From: UBA6168 sp964442355
GTDB taxonomy: Bacteria; Bacteroidota; Bacteroidia; Chitinophagales; Saprospiraceae
Length of the DNA: 23,625 nucleotides
Reading direction: 5' to 3'
Assembly: GCA_964442355.1 (NCBI GenBank)
Contig: CAYTZS010000067.1
Location: forward strand, 1 to 23,625
Shown: positions 7,013-15,156 of the stretch, piece by piece
How positions within the stretch are numbered: position 1 is the stretch's first letter
Layout: each line of letters begins with the position of its first letter
Program-made: the position numbers and the translations under genes
The notes under the pieces: model-generated
Told to the model about the DNA's origin: nothing
Seen by the model: only the letters and a program-made list of their open reading frames with translations
Databases searched by the model: none

Positions 7013-7050
7013 GGTTTTGAGGGAGTGACGCTCGTCAAATCCTCAAAACC
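7013..7050. promoter_or_regulatory. Two-part perfect inverted repeat upstream of hsp20
   Basis: GGTTTTGAGG (7013-7022) pairs with CCTCAAAACC (7041-7050). On the same centre, TGACG (7026-7030) pairs with CGTCA (7033-7037) around a CT. It lies 39-76 bases upstream of the hsp20 start, as an operator or leader hairpin would. It differs from CIRCE (TTAGCACTC). No T-run follows it on either strand, so a terminator is less likely. Confidence 0.6.
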
Positions 7051-7101
7051 CTTTGACATTTCCACGCTGTTCAAACGGCGTTCCAACCGATTTTTTGTGA
7101 A

Positions 7102-7169
7102 AAAATGGCGCAAAACGGCAGCAATCAACTGTCATATTGACAAAATAAATGAAAATGATGCGCCATTTT
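7102..7169. repeat. Spaced inverted repeat flanking a TGTCA-TAT-TGACA palindrome
   Basis: AAAATGGCGCA (7102-7112) is the reverse complement of TGCGCCATTTT (7159-7169). Between them sits TGTCA-TAT-TGACA (7130-7142). It starts 11 bases beyond the stop of the minus-strand lipoprotein gene. It may be a long-stem terminator for that gene or part of the hsp20 control region. Confidence 0.5.
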
Positions 7170-7179
7170 GTCAAAAACC

Positions 7180-8238
7180 CTATTCCGTAGGTATCAAGTC
7201 GGTGGCATAAATGGCTTTGTCAATGCTGAAGTAGTAGCGGCCGTTGAAGTAAACGAGGCCGTAAAAAAACGACGTGGCCGTGTTGGTGCCCGCTGGGTAA
7301 ACGATGTCTTTTGCCTTCTTAAAGTCCTTTGGCATCAGTTGAAAAGCCTTGCCCGTCACAATTTGGGTGAAGATGGACGTATCAGCGACAACCACTTGCC
7401 GCAACTCCGAACCGATGTCTTCCCGCTTCCACGTCAACCCGTTGTCCGTGCTTTTATCGAGGTCGAAGTCCACCGTGCCGGTCATGTAGAGGTCGCCTTG
7501 CCAAGCGAAGCAGTCCTCTTTCCACTGCAGGAACGGCTGGGTGGCGGCTCCTGCTGGGGTGATGCGCCAAGCGCCCTGTTGGGTGGCGACATAGAAGTTG
7601 CCGTTTTGAAACCTCATGCTCTTGATGACGCCATCGGCATTGGCATTCAGGTTGGTGAGGTCAATGCGCTTGACCATCTTCACCGAGACGAACGAGTCGT
7701 GAGCGGGATTCTGTTGGATGCTGAATAGGAAAAGCGAGTAGTAGCGGGCGGGCAGCACCTTTGCGGCCATGAGGAACAGCGTGCCGTCGTGGCTGTAAGC
7801 ACCGATGGAATTGGAAAGCGTCTCGATTTCGAGGGAGTTGCCAGCGGGTGCGGGCAGCGTGTCCACCAATACTTTCAATACCTCGGAGCCGTTTCGGGCG
7901 AGGTGAAACTCGACAACCTGCCTGTTTTGGCTGTTGGTTGCCAACCGGACGAAACTGTTGTCGCTCAAGGCAGTGATGGCATTCGAGATGGGGAACAGCC
8001 TTTTTTCGATGATTTCGAGGTTGCTGTTCAGGCGTGCGAAGGAGTTTTCGGAGGCAACATACAGTTCGAAGTCCGTCGCAAATAGCCCATGTATGGCCGC
8101 TTCGGATTTGTATTCGACGGAGTCCCAACTGTCAATGCCATCGGGCTGCTCGTCGTCCTTCCAGATGGGCGTGGTTTGGCAGGATGACAAGAAAATAGCT
8201 GCCGTGACCAATGCCAATAGGCTGAATTTTGAGTTCAT
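7180..8238 (-). CDS. Lipoprotein with an Asp-box (BNR/sialidase-type) propeller motif
   Basis: A 352-residue lipoprotein. The signal peptide ends in LSSC with lipidation at C20. The mature part is beta-rich with repeated short blades, and one clear Asp-box is seen: S263-T-D-N-G-L-T-W270. Asp-boxes are structural turns of beta-propellers such as sialidases and photosystem assembly factors and do not prove an enzyme. No sialidase Arg triad is recognisable. A TATTTTTG element on the minus strand at 8295-8288 could be its -7 box, although a TTTG at the right distance is missing. Likely exposed in the periplasm or on the surface; function unknown. Confidence 0.75.
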   Translation of the reverse strand: MNSKFSLLALVTAAIFLSSCQTTPIWKDDEQPDGIDSWDSVEYKSEAAIHGLFATDFELYVASENSFARLNSNLEIIEKRLFPISNAITALSDNSFVRLATNSQNRQVVEFHLARNGSEVLKVLVDTLPAPAGNSLEIETLSNSIGAYSHDGTLFLMAAKVLPARYYSLFLFSIQQNPAHDSFVSVKMVKRIDLTNLNANADGVIKSMRFQNGNFYVATQQGAWRITPAGAATQPFLQWKEDCFAWQGDLYMTGTVDFDLDKSTDNGLTWKREDIGSELRQVVVADTSIFTQIVTGKAFQLMPKDFKKAKDIVYPAGTNTATSFFYGLVYFNGRYYFSIDKAIYATDLIPTE

Positions 8239-8783
8239 GGTGTTTGTTTTAGGCTAAAAAATGATTGAAAAACGTGAGGAGGGAGGCCAAAAATAGTCCA
8301 TTTTTCAAAAAATCAGCTTGCGCAGCAACCTTTTCGGGCTGAAATGTACCCTGTCCAGCAATTCTGGACAGCTGGACGAACGTACTGGGTGTTACTTTTG
8401 CGTGCTCTTGCATTTTTAGCTATCGTTACCTGCCAATGAAAACTCGCACGATTTTAGCAGTACGAGCTGTCTTCCATGAACACATCAAGTTTGCGAGCAA
8501 AATGGGGTTTTGGCAATACAATTTGCAATGTTGTGCTAAGCTATAATGTTATTTTTGCCAAACCATTTCCCAACAACCTAAGTGCGCATTCTACATTAGC
8601 TAAGCTGCCAAGTTCAGGCTTGGCAACCATATCAATTACACTGCGTTTGTTCCAATGCATAAAAGCTAGTAAACTCAGATGATACGCCATTGATGGTCGT
8701 TGCCAAAACAAGGGCAAATGACGGTTCAAGGGCTTCCAACTGAATTTTTTACATCACTCAATCAATTAATTCTTTATCACACC
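8239..8783. other. 545-bp intergenic region before the giant protease
   Basis: No convincing gene. Short open frames on both strands (for example minus 8729-8541) have no recognisable similarity or leader. It holds an 8-bp inverted repeat at 8351-8371 followed by TACTTTTG (8393-8400), a second TAnnTTTG match TATTTTTG at 8550-8557 whose nearest TTTG (8522-8525) is 24 bases away, and a GCCAAG/CTTGGC hairpin (8607-8624). It probably contains the promoters for the divergent lipoprotein and protease genes, and a long protease leader. Confidence 0.5.
8351..8400 (+). promoter_or_regulatory. Inverted repeat plus -7 element (possible activated promoter)
   Basis: CTGTCCAG (8351-8358), CAATT, CTGGACAG (8364-8371): a perfect 8-bp inverted repeat. 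Twenty-one bases after it lies TACTTTTG (8393-8400), a match to the Bacteroidota -7 box. The place where the -33 TTTG would be is taken by the repeat, so an activator-dependent or repressed promoter is plausible. Direction is toward the protease gene 384 bases away. Confidence 0.4.
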
Positions 8784-11700
8784 ATGATTAGGTTCCTTTT
8801 TACACTAATTGTGTTGCTAACCACAACATCCATTTTTGCGCAAAAGCCTGTTTTTCAGGGCAATCCGTTTCAAGGCGGAACTTTTGAAGAAGTAGCCGAC
8901 AAGCTTTACGCTTGGGAGATTTACCAAATCGACGCAAAAGCGCTCGATGTTTTCGTGAAAAAAGCGGGCGACGAGTCAACCTTCAAGCTCAATTTGGGCA
9001 ACCACAATTGGGATATTCAACTGCAGAAGCGCGATTTGCGCAGCCCCAACTACGTCATGCGCACCCTGACGGACAAAGGCGTGGAGGCTACCTCCGCCTT
9101 TGACGGTACGATGACCTATCGTGGTCAGATGCCCGACGTACAGGGATGGTCGGTGGCACTCACCCTCAACGAGGAGTTCATTTATGGATACTTCGACGAG
9201 GGAGAAGAGACTTATTTCATTGAGCCGCTGTGGTACTTCGTGCCTGGCCAACCCAAAGACCTCTACATCATTTATGCAGAGTCTGCCTCCAAACCCGACA
9301 GCTTCCACAAGTGCGGCGCCGATGTGATGATGGAAAAAATGGAGGAACTGAATCCAGAGAAACATGCCGAACACAACGAAGGAGTTGCCGAAAAGATGAT
9401 GGCTTGCAAGGAAATCGAATTGGCCATTGCCTCCGACCTTTCTATGCACACTTTCCACGGTTCTACTGCTGCTGTCAACGCTTTCACATTTGGTGTGATG
9501 AACGACGTTCAGACGAACTACGACAATGAGTTCAACGATGAACTTCATTTCAACATCGTTGAGCAATTTGTGGTAGCTCCCCCGGCTACCGACCCTTGGA
9601 CAAGCTCCACCGATGCGGGTATCTTACTTAACAGCTTTACAAGTTGGGGGCCAGGTGGATTTGCTGCAACGCACGACCTTGGCCAGCTTTGGACCAAAAG
9701 GAACTTGAATGGAGGCACCGTTGGTATTGCATGGCTTTGCGCTGTTTGCACCAACAACCGCTACCATGTTGTTTCAGAGTTTACCTCTAATTCCAATTTC
9801 TTGCGGGTGATGACGGCACACGAGATTGGACATAACTTCTGCGCCGTACACGATGCGCCCAACTCAGGCTTCATCATGCAGCCAAGTGTTAGTTCAAGCA
9901 ATACTTGGTCAACGCAATCACAGAACGACATCAACGGTTATTACCCCGGAAGGCCATGTTTGGGTACTTGCGCAAGCTCGCAACCACCGCTTGCTGATTT
10001 CGTCGGTACGCCTACCAGCGGTTGTTCGCCACTTTCAGTGAATTTTACCGACCTGTCTTCCAACGGCCCAATCAGTTGGTTGTGGACTTTTCCTGGTGGC
10101 AGCCCAAGTAGTTCCACCGCTCAAAACCCGACGGTGGTTTACCCCGTGGCGGGCACGTACAACGTCACTTTGCAGGTGAACAATGGTGTCGGTTCCAATA
10201 CCCTCACCAAAACCAACTACATCACCGTGCAAGCATCTCCGATAGCCGGGTTTACTTGGGTGAAAACTGGACTGACGGTGAACTTCACCAACACTTCCCT
10301 CAATGCGACCAGTTACCTCTGGGATTTTGGTGATGGCAATACCAGCACCCAAACCAACCCATCGCATACTTACGCCACGGATGGATTCTACGATGTCACC
10401 CTAAGTGCGACAAGTTCTTGTGGAACAGAGACTTACATGACGAATATCCCTGTTTACGTGGCACCAACAGCCGAGTTCACAGCTACACCTACAACAGGTT
10501 GCGCACCACTTTCTGTTGGTTTTGTTGACCAAAGCTCAACAAATACGCTCAGCTGGAGTTGGAGCTTTCCCGGTGGTACGCCAAGCTCATCTATCCAACA
10601 GTTCCCAACTGTGAGCTACTCCGTGCCAGGCACCTACTCTGTGACATTGCAGGTCTCCAATCCGGCTGGCACTGATGTAGAGGTCAAAACCAACTACATC
10701 ACCGTTGGCGCAGCCCCGACGGCTAACTACACATTTGTGGTAAATGGAGCAACAGTAGCTTTCACCAGCACTTCCACCAACCCGATAGGCAGTGGGCCGC
10801 TAACTTACAACTGGGACTTTGGCGATGGCAATACCAGCACTCAAGCCAACCCGACGCACACCTACACCGCTGGCGGCACATTTGGTGTGACGCTGACCGT
10901 GACCAACAACTGCGGCAGTGCCATCAAGGTGCAAAGCGTCAACATCCCATTGGCGCCTGTTGCAGGGTTCAGTGCCAACAACACTACCGGTTGCACCCCG
11001 TTCACGGTCAACTTCACCAATCTGTCTGTTGGGGCTAACAGTTACAACTGGACGTTCCAAGGTGGAACTCCCGCCACCTCCACTGCACAGAACCCTAGTG
11101 TTGTTTACGCAACGGCTGGCGTGTACGACGTGACCCTCATCGTCAGCAACGCCATCGGCTCCGACACCCTCACGCTGGACAATTACATCACTGTGAACAC
11201 TGCCCCAACAGTTGGTTTCACCTCCAGCGTAAACGGCACAAGTGTGGCTTTCACCAATACTTCCACCAACGCTACCAGCTACGCTTGGACTTTTGGCGAC
11301 GGCGGTACGAGCACGGCCACCAACCCGACGCACACTTACGCAACCGATGGCGTCTATACCGTCGTATTGAGCGCAATGAACAACTGCGACACGGTGACTT
11401 CTACGCAAACCGTTACCATTGAGACGGCTCCAACGTCGGGTTTCTCCGCAAACAACACCACTGGCTGCGCAACATTCACGGTACAGTTCAACAACCTGTC
11501 GTCGAGCAATGCAACGTCGTGGGCTTGGTCGTTCCCCGGTGGTAGCCCAAGTAGCTCCACCGCTCAAAACCCAAGCGTGAGCTACTCCACGGCTGGTACT
11601 TACAGCGTTACATTGATTGCTTCAAATAGCGCCGGCAGTGACACTACCACGTTGACGAACTACATCACGGTGAACACGACACCGAGCGCCGGTTTCACCA

Positions 11701-14567
11701 GCAGCGTCAATGGCACGACCGCATCGTTCACGAATACGACTACCAACGCTACCAGCTATTCCTGGAATTTCGGCGACGGTGGCACTTCAACGGCTACCAA
11801 TCCAACGCATACCTACCTCAACGATGGCGTTTACACGGTTGTGTTGAGTGCTACGAACAGCTGTGGCACGGTAACTTCCACGCAAACCGTCACCATCGCC
11901 ACGCCGCCTTCGGCAGGTTTTTCAGCAAACAACACTTCAGGTTGCGGGCCGCTTTCTGTGCAGTTCAACAACCTTTCCTCCAATAATTCCACTTCTTGGG
12001 CATGGACTTTCCCCGGTGGCAACCCTGGTACGTCCACTCTTGAAGAGCCGCTTGTGAGCTATGCCACGCCAGGCACTTACAACGTTACGTTGATAGCGAC
12101 CAACAGCACTGGCAGCGACACCACGACGCTGACCAATTACATCAACGTACAAGGCCCGCCTGCAACTAGCTTCACAGTAGCAACGAACGTGTTTGTTGCC
12201 AACTTCACCAACACGACCACTGGCGGCACTAGCTACAGCTGGAACTTTGGCGATGGTGGAACTAGCACGGCGACCAACCCGACCCACACCTATGCTGGCG
12301 ATGGCACCTACACGGTTACACTGACGGCTACTGGCCCTTGCGGTACCAGCACCTCCACGCAGCAAGTCGTCATCAGCTCATTGCCAGTCGCAGGCTTCAA
12401 TGCACAGCAAACCAATGGTTGTGCGCCGTTCACTGTGCAGTTCCAAGACCAATCGTCCACGAATGTCACTACTTGGGCATGGTCTTTCCCCGGCGGCACA
12501 CCAAGTAGCTCTACCGAGGAGAACCCAAGTGTCACCTACGCCACGACAGGAAGCTACAATGTAACCTTGACCGTGACGAATGCTTTGGGCAGCAATACAT
12601 CCACACAGACCAATTACATTACAGTTGCCACAGTTCCGACGGTAGGTTACACAAGCAGTACGACTGGTTTGACCGCCAACTTCACCAACACAAGCAGTGG
12701 TGCCACCAGCTACGCTTGGAATTTTGGTGATGGTGGAACCAGCACGGAGGCCAATCCATCTCACACTTACGCAACCGACGGCAATTACACCGTTGTTTTG
12801 ACTGCCACCAATGCCTGCGGCACGGTTACTTCTACGCAGACCGTTGCAGCGTTCTTGCCACCGACGGCAGGCTTCAATGCCAACGTGACCAGTGGCTGTG
12901 CACCTTTGAGTGTGCAGTTCAACAACCAGTCATCTGCCAATGCGACCAGCTTCGCCTGGAGCTTCCCCGGCGGCACGCCTTCTTCGTCCACGGCTGAAAA
13001 TCCAACCGTGGTTTACAACATGGCAGGAACCTACACCGTGACGTTGACCGTGAGCAACCCTGCTGGCCAGAACACCTCGACGCAGATGAACTACATCGTG
13101 GTAAATGCTGCCCCGACAGCTGGTTTCACTGGCTCTGTGAACGGCACGACCGTAACATTCAACAACACGACAACCAACGCCACCAGCTATGCCTGGAACT
13201 TCGGTGACGGCAACACCAGCACCGAAGCCAACCCAACGCACACCTACACTGTCGATGGCGTTTACGACGTGACCCTCACTGCCACCAATGCTTGTGGTTC
13301 TACCACCGTCAATGGCCAGTTTACCATCGTATTGCCGCCTACGGCGGGCTTCTCTGCTTCGCAAACAAGTGGTTGCGCACCGCTTGAAGTGCAGTTCAAC
13401 AACGAATCATCTGCCAATGCCACCAGCTTCTCTTGGAGCTTCCCCGGTGGCTCGCCTGCCACTTCGACACAGGAAAACCCAGTCGTCACCTACAACACGG
13501 CTGGCATCTACACCGTAACTCTGACCGTGACCAATGCCGCTGGCAGTGATAGCTACACGTTGACGGATTATGTGGTGGTTTCGACCGTTCCTGCTCCATC
13601 CTTCAGCTTCACGGTGAACATGTCATCGGCTTCGTTCACCAACAATTCGACCAATGCTACCAGCTATACTTGGGACTTTGGCGACGGTGAATCCAGCACT
13701 GAGGCCAACCCTACGCACACTTATGCTGCCGATGGCGTCTATACCGTTAAGCTGACTGCCACAAACGAATGCGGCGATGCCGTCACAACCGGTACGGTCG
13801 TTATTGCCACCTCGGCACCTCAGGCGTTTTTCAGCGCTGAGCCTGTCACTGGTTGCGCACCGCTGACCGTGCAGTTCACGAACATGTCCTCTGCCAATGC
13901 CGAATCTTTCGAGTGGAGCTTCCCCGGTGGCTTACCTGCTACCTCTACGGAGGCCAACCCGACGGTGGTTTATGGCATTCCTGGTACTTATGATGTAAGC
14001 TTGACTGCTACCAACTCACAGGGCTTTGACAGCCACACCGAGACTGGCTTGGTGGTGGTAAATGGTGTGCCAACGACTTCGTTTTCTACTGCTGCCAACT
14101 TCAATGTGGTGACGTTCACGAACACCAGCACCAATGCGACCAGCTATGCTTGGGACTTTGGTGATGGCAACACCAGCACGGAGACCAACCCAACGCATAC
14201 CTACGCAACGGGTGGCCAGTACGAGGTGACGCTTACCGCAACCAACGAGTGCGGTTTCCAGACCTCAACGATTGAAATCACGGTGCTGTCTAACGGTGTC
14301 GGTGAAATACCCGGCATCAGCCGCTTCGACGTGTTCCCGAACCCGAATGATGGCCGCTTTACCCTCGTGATGGAAGGTGCTCCGCAAACGGAACTGCAAC
14401 TGAACTTCACCAATGTGCTTGGTCAGGTACTGCGCTCCGAAAAAGCAGACTTCCGAACAGGCCGCCTAACGAGGGACTTTGCCTTCAGCGACTTGGCTGC
14501 TGGCGTGTACATCCTCCAGGTAAAATCTGGCGAGAAAGCCATGTTCAAGAAATTAGTGATTGAGTGA
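8784..14567 (+). CDS. Giant secreted M12B-type metalloprotease with 18 PKD domains and T9SS tail
   Basis: 1927 residues. The start is the ATG at 8784, which opens a clear signal peptide (MIRFLFTLIVLLTTTSIFAQ). Residues 20-180 form a pro-region ending in HKCGAD (C177), which resembles the cysteine switch of reprolysins. The catalytic domain carries HEIGHNFCAVHD (H346, E347, H350, H356), the metzincin zinc site, with Met-turn residue M365 in GFIMQPS. Residues from about 401 to 1834 are 18 PKD domains in nine A/B pairs. Residues 1845-1927 are a type A T9SS sorting domain (RFDVFPNPNDGRF ... GVYILQVKSGEKAMFKKLVIE), so the protein should be exported to the outside and anchored or released there. 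Likely substrates are external proteins or polysaccharide-bound proteins (inference). It is followed by a strong terminator, so it is transcribed alone. Confidence 0.93.
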   Translation: MIRFLFTLIVLLTTTSIFAQKPVFQGNPFQGGTFEEVADKLYAWEIYQIDAKALDVFVKKAGDESTFKLNLGNHNWDIQLQKRDLRSPNYVMRTLTDKGVEATSAFDGTMTYRGQMPDVQGWSVALTLNEEFIYGYFDEGEETYFIEPLWYFVPGQPKDLYIIYAESASKPDSFHKCGADVMMEKMEELNPEKHAEHNEGVAEKMMACKEIELAIASDLSMHTFHGSTAAVNAFTFGVMNDVQTNYDNEFNDELHFNIVEQFVVAPPATDPWTSSTDAGILLNSFTSWGPGGFAATHDLGQLWTKRNLNGGTVGIAWLCAVCTNNRYHVVSEFTSNSNFLRVMTAHEIGHNFCAVHDAPNSGFIMQPSVSSSNTWSTQSQNDINGYYPGRPCLGTCASSQPPLADFVGTPTSGCSPLSVNFTDLSSNGPISWLWTFPGGSPSSSTAQNPTVVYPVAGTYNVTLQVNNGVGSNTLTKTNYITVQASPIAGFTWVKTGLTVNFTNTSLNATSYLWDFGDGNTSTQTNPSHTYATDGFYDVTLSATSSCGTETYMTNIPVYVAPTAEFTATPTTGCAPLSVGFVDQSSTNTLSWSWSFPGGTPSSSIQQFPTVSYSVPGTYSVTLQVSNPAGTDVEVKTNYITVGAAPTANYTFVVNGATVAFTSTSTNPIGSGPLTYNWDFGDGNTSTQANPTHTYTAGGTFGVTLTVTNNCGSAIKVQSVNIPLAPVAGFSANNTTGCTPFTVNFTNLSVGANSYNWTFQGGTPATSTAQNPSVVYATAGVYDVTLIVSNAIGSDTLTLDNYITVNTAPTVGFTSSVNGTSVAFTNTSTNATSYAWTFGDGGTSTATNPTHTYATDGVYTVVLSAMNNCDTVTSTQTVTIETAPTSGFSANNTTGCATFTVQFNNLSSSNATSWAWSFPGGSPSSSTAQNPSVSYSTAGTYSVTLIASNSAGSDTTTLTNYITVNTTPSAGFTSSVNGTTASFTNTTTNATSYSWNFGDGGTSTATNPTHTYLNDGVYTVVLSATNSCGTVTSTQTVTIATPPSAGFSANNTSGCGPLSVQFNNLSSNNSTSWAWTFPGGNPGTSTLEEPLVSYATPGTYNVTLIATNSTGSDTTTLTNYINVQGPPATSFTVATNVFVANFTNTTTGGTSYSWNFGDGGTSTATNPTHTYAGDGTYTVTLTATGPCGTSTSTQQVVISSLPVAGFNAQQTNGCAPFTVQFQDQSSTNVTTWAWSFPGGTPSSSTEENPSVTYATTGSYNVTLTVTNALGSNTSTQTNYITVATVPTVGYTSSTTGLTANFTNTSSGATSYAWNFGDGGTSTEANPSHTYATDGNYTVVLTATNACGTVTSTQTVAAFLPPTAGFNANVTSGCAPLSVQFNNQSSANATSFAWSFPGGTPSSSTAENPTVVYNMAGTYTVTLTVSNPAGQNTSTQMNYIVVNAAPTAGFTGSVNGTTVTFNNTTTNATSYAWNFGDGNTSTEANPTHTYTVDGVYDVTLTATNACGSTTVNGQFTIVLPPTAGFSASQTSGCAPLEVQFNNESSANATSFSWSFPGGSPATSTQENPVVTYNTAGIYTVTLTVTNAAGSDSYTLTDYVVVSTVPAPSFSFTVNMSSASFTNNSTNATSYTWDFGDGESSTEANPTHTYAADGVYTVKLTATNECGDAVTTGTVVIATSAPQAFFSAEPVTGCAPLTVQFTNMSSANAESFEWSFPGGLPATSTEANPTVVYGIPGTYDVSLTATNSQGFDSHTETGLVVVNGVPTTSFSTAANFNVVTFTNTSTNATSYAWDFGDGNTSTETNPTHTYATGGQYEVTLTATNECGFQTSTIEITVLSNGVGEIPGISRFDVFPNPNDGRFTLVMEGAPQTELQLNFTNVLGQVLRSEKADFRTGRLTRDFAFSDLAAGVYILQVKSGEKAMFKKLVIE
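9984..14285 (+). repeat. Nine tandem A/B PKD-domain pairs (about 478 bp per pair)
   Basis: Type A units carry TxGCxPLxVxF, then WxFPGG (WTFQGG in the third), then TNYITV. Type B units carry FTNTSTNATSYxW, then FGDG, then NPTHTYATDG, then ATNxCG. They alternate without exception, nine times. The FPGG codons recur near 10088, 10566, 11056, 11531, 12009, 12485, 12962, 13441 and 13921. The longer second interval is due to a short insertion (NPIGSGPL) in the second B unit. Each unit has exactly one cysteine. Confidence 0.92.
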
Positions 14568-14589
14568 TTTTTTCTTCTTAGAGAAAACT

Positions 14590-14626
14590 GGGGCTTCCAC
14601 TTGACAGTGGAAGCCCCTTTCTTTTT
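14590..14626 (+). terminator. Strong intrinsic terminator after the protease
   Basis: GGGGCTTCCAC (14590-14600) and GTGGAAGCCCC (14607-14617) form a perfect 11-bp stem, followed by TTTCTTTTT. It begins 23 bases after the stop codon. Confidence 0.95.
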
Positions 14627-14656
14627 GGGGCAAAAGGGGTAGAAATGGTACTTTTG
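14624..14656 (+). promoter_or_regulatory. Bacteroidota-type promoter for the lipoprotein/M90 pair
   Basis: TTTG (14624-14627), 21 bases, then TACTTTTG (14649-14656) match the -33 TTTG / -7 TAnnTTTG pattern of Bacteroidota housekeeping sigma. The start codon at 14678 is 22 bases further. The -33 box overlaps the T-tract of the preceding terminator. Confidence 0.6.
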
Positions 14657-14677
14657 CCGCCAACAACTTTTAATGAG

Positions 14678-15121
14678 ATGAAATACCTGACCATATTTTT
14701 AGTGATGGCATTTTTTGCCTGCAAAAATAACCCAACAGCCCCAGCAGCTACCGCAGATTCAGCCTCTGAAGCCGATGCACTGCCTGAAGGCTTCGCTGAA
14801 TTTTACCAGCAGTTCCACAGCGACAGCCTGTTTCAAGTGGAGCATATTGTGTTCCCACTGGAAGGCTTGCCGAACAACGCCGACAGTGCCACTGTGGCTG
14901 CCAAGACCTTCCGCTGGACGCCGGAGACTTGGCGGATGCAGCGCCAGTTTGACTTTCAGGTGAGTGAGTACAAAAGGGAAATCGTTCCCTTGACGGAGTC
15001 CATCGTTATGGAACGCATCGTCCACAGCAATGGCCAATTCGGCATGGTGCGCCGCTTCGCTATCGTGGGCGGGGATTGGCACCTGATTTACTATGCTGGC
15101 GTGAATCGGTTCATGCAGTAA
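14678..15121 (+). CDS. Small DUF4348-like lipoprotein
   Basis: 147 residues from the ATG at 14678, chosen because MKYLTIFLVMAFFAC is a complete lipoprotein signal with C15 as lipid site. An upstream in-frame ATG at 14645 would overlap the promoter. After an Ala/Thr/Pro linker (about 18-38) comes a compact domain: FAEFYQQFHSDSLFQVEHI, then FPLEGLPN, then WTPETWRMQRQFDF, ending in GGDWHLIYYAGV. This arrangement resembles DUF4348-type Bacteroidota lipoproteins, and the closing W-x-L-x-Y strand is like that of NTF2-like folds. Function unknown. It is 35 bases upstream of the M90-like gene and likely co-transcribed. Confidence 0.7.
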   Translation: MKYLTIFLVMAFFACKNNPTAPAATADSASEADALPEGFAEFYQQFHSDSLFQVEHIVFPLEGLPNNADSATVAAKTFRWTPETWRMQRQFDFQVSEYKREIVPLTESIVMERIVHSNGQFGMVRRFAIVGGDWHLIYYAGVNRFMQ

Positions 15122-15156
15122 AGCCAAGTTGTCAAGGATATTAAACAAGCCCGTTT

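Noticed and set aside
8476..8729. Two 60-70 codon open frames on opposite strands before the protease
   Set aside because: They overlap each other, have no known motif and lie in the presumed leader of the protease gene.
8700..8783. Longer N-terminus for the protease
   Set aside because: It would place 28 polar residues before a perfect signal peptide.
10800..11567. 255-codon minus-strand open frame in the PKD region
   Set aside because: It recurs in the same register in several repeat units, as expected from a repeated coding sequence read backwards.
9984..14285. Periodic DNA repeats as a possible CRISPR or satellite
   Set aside because: The 478-bp period is translated in one frame into PKD pairs, with silent-site drift.
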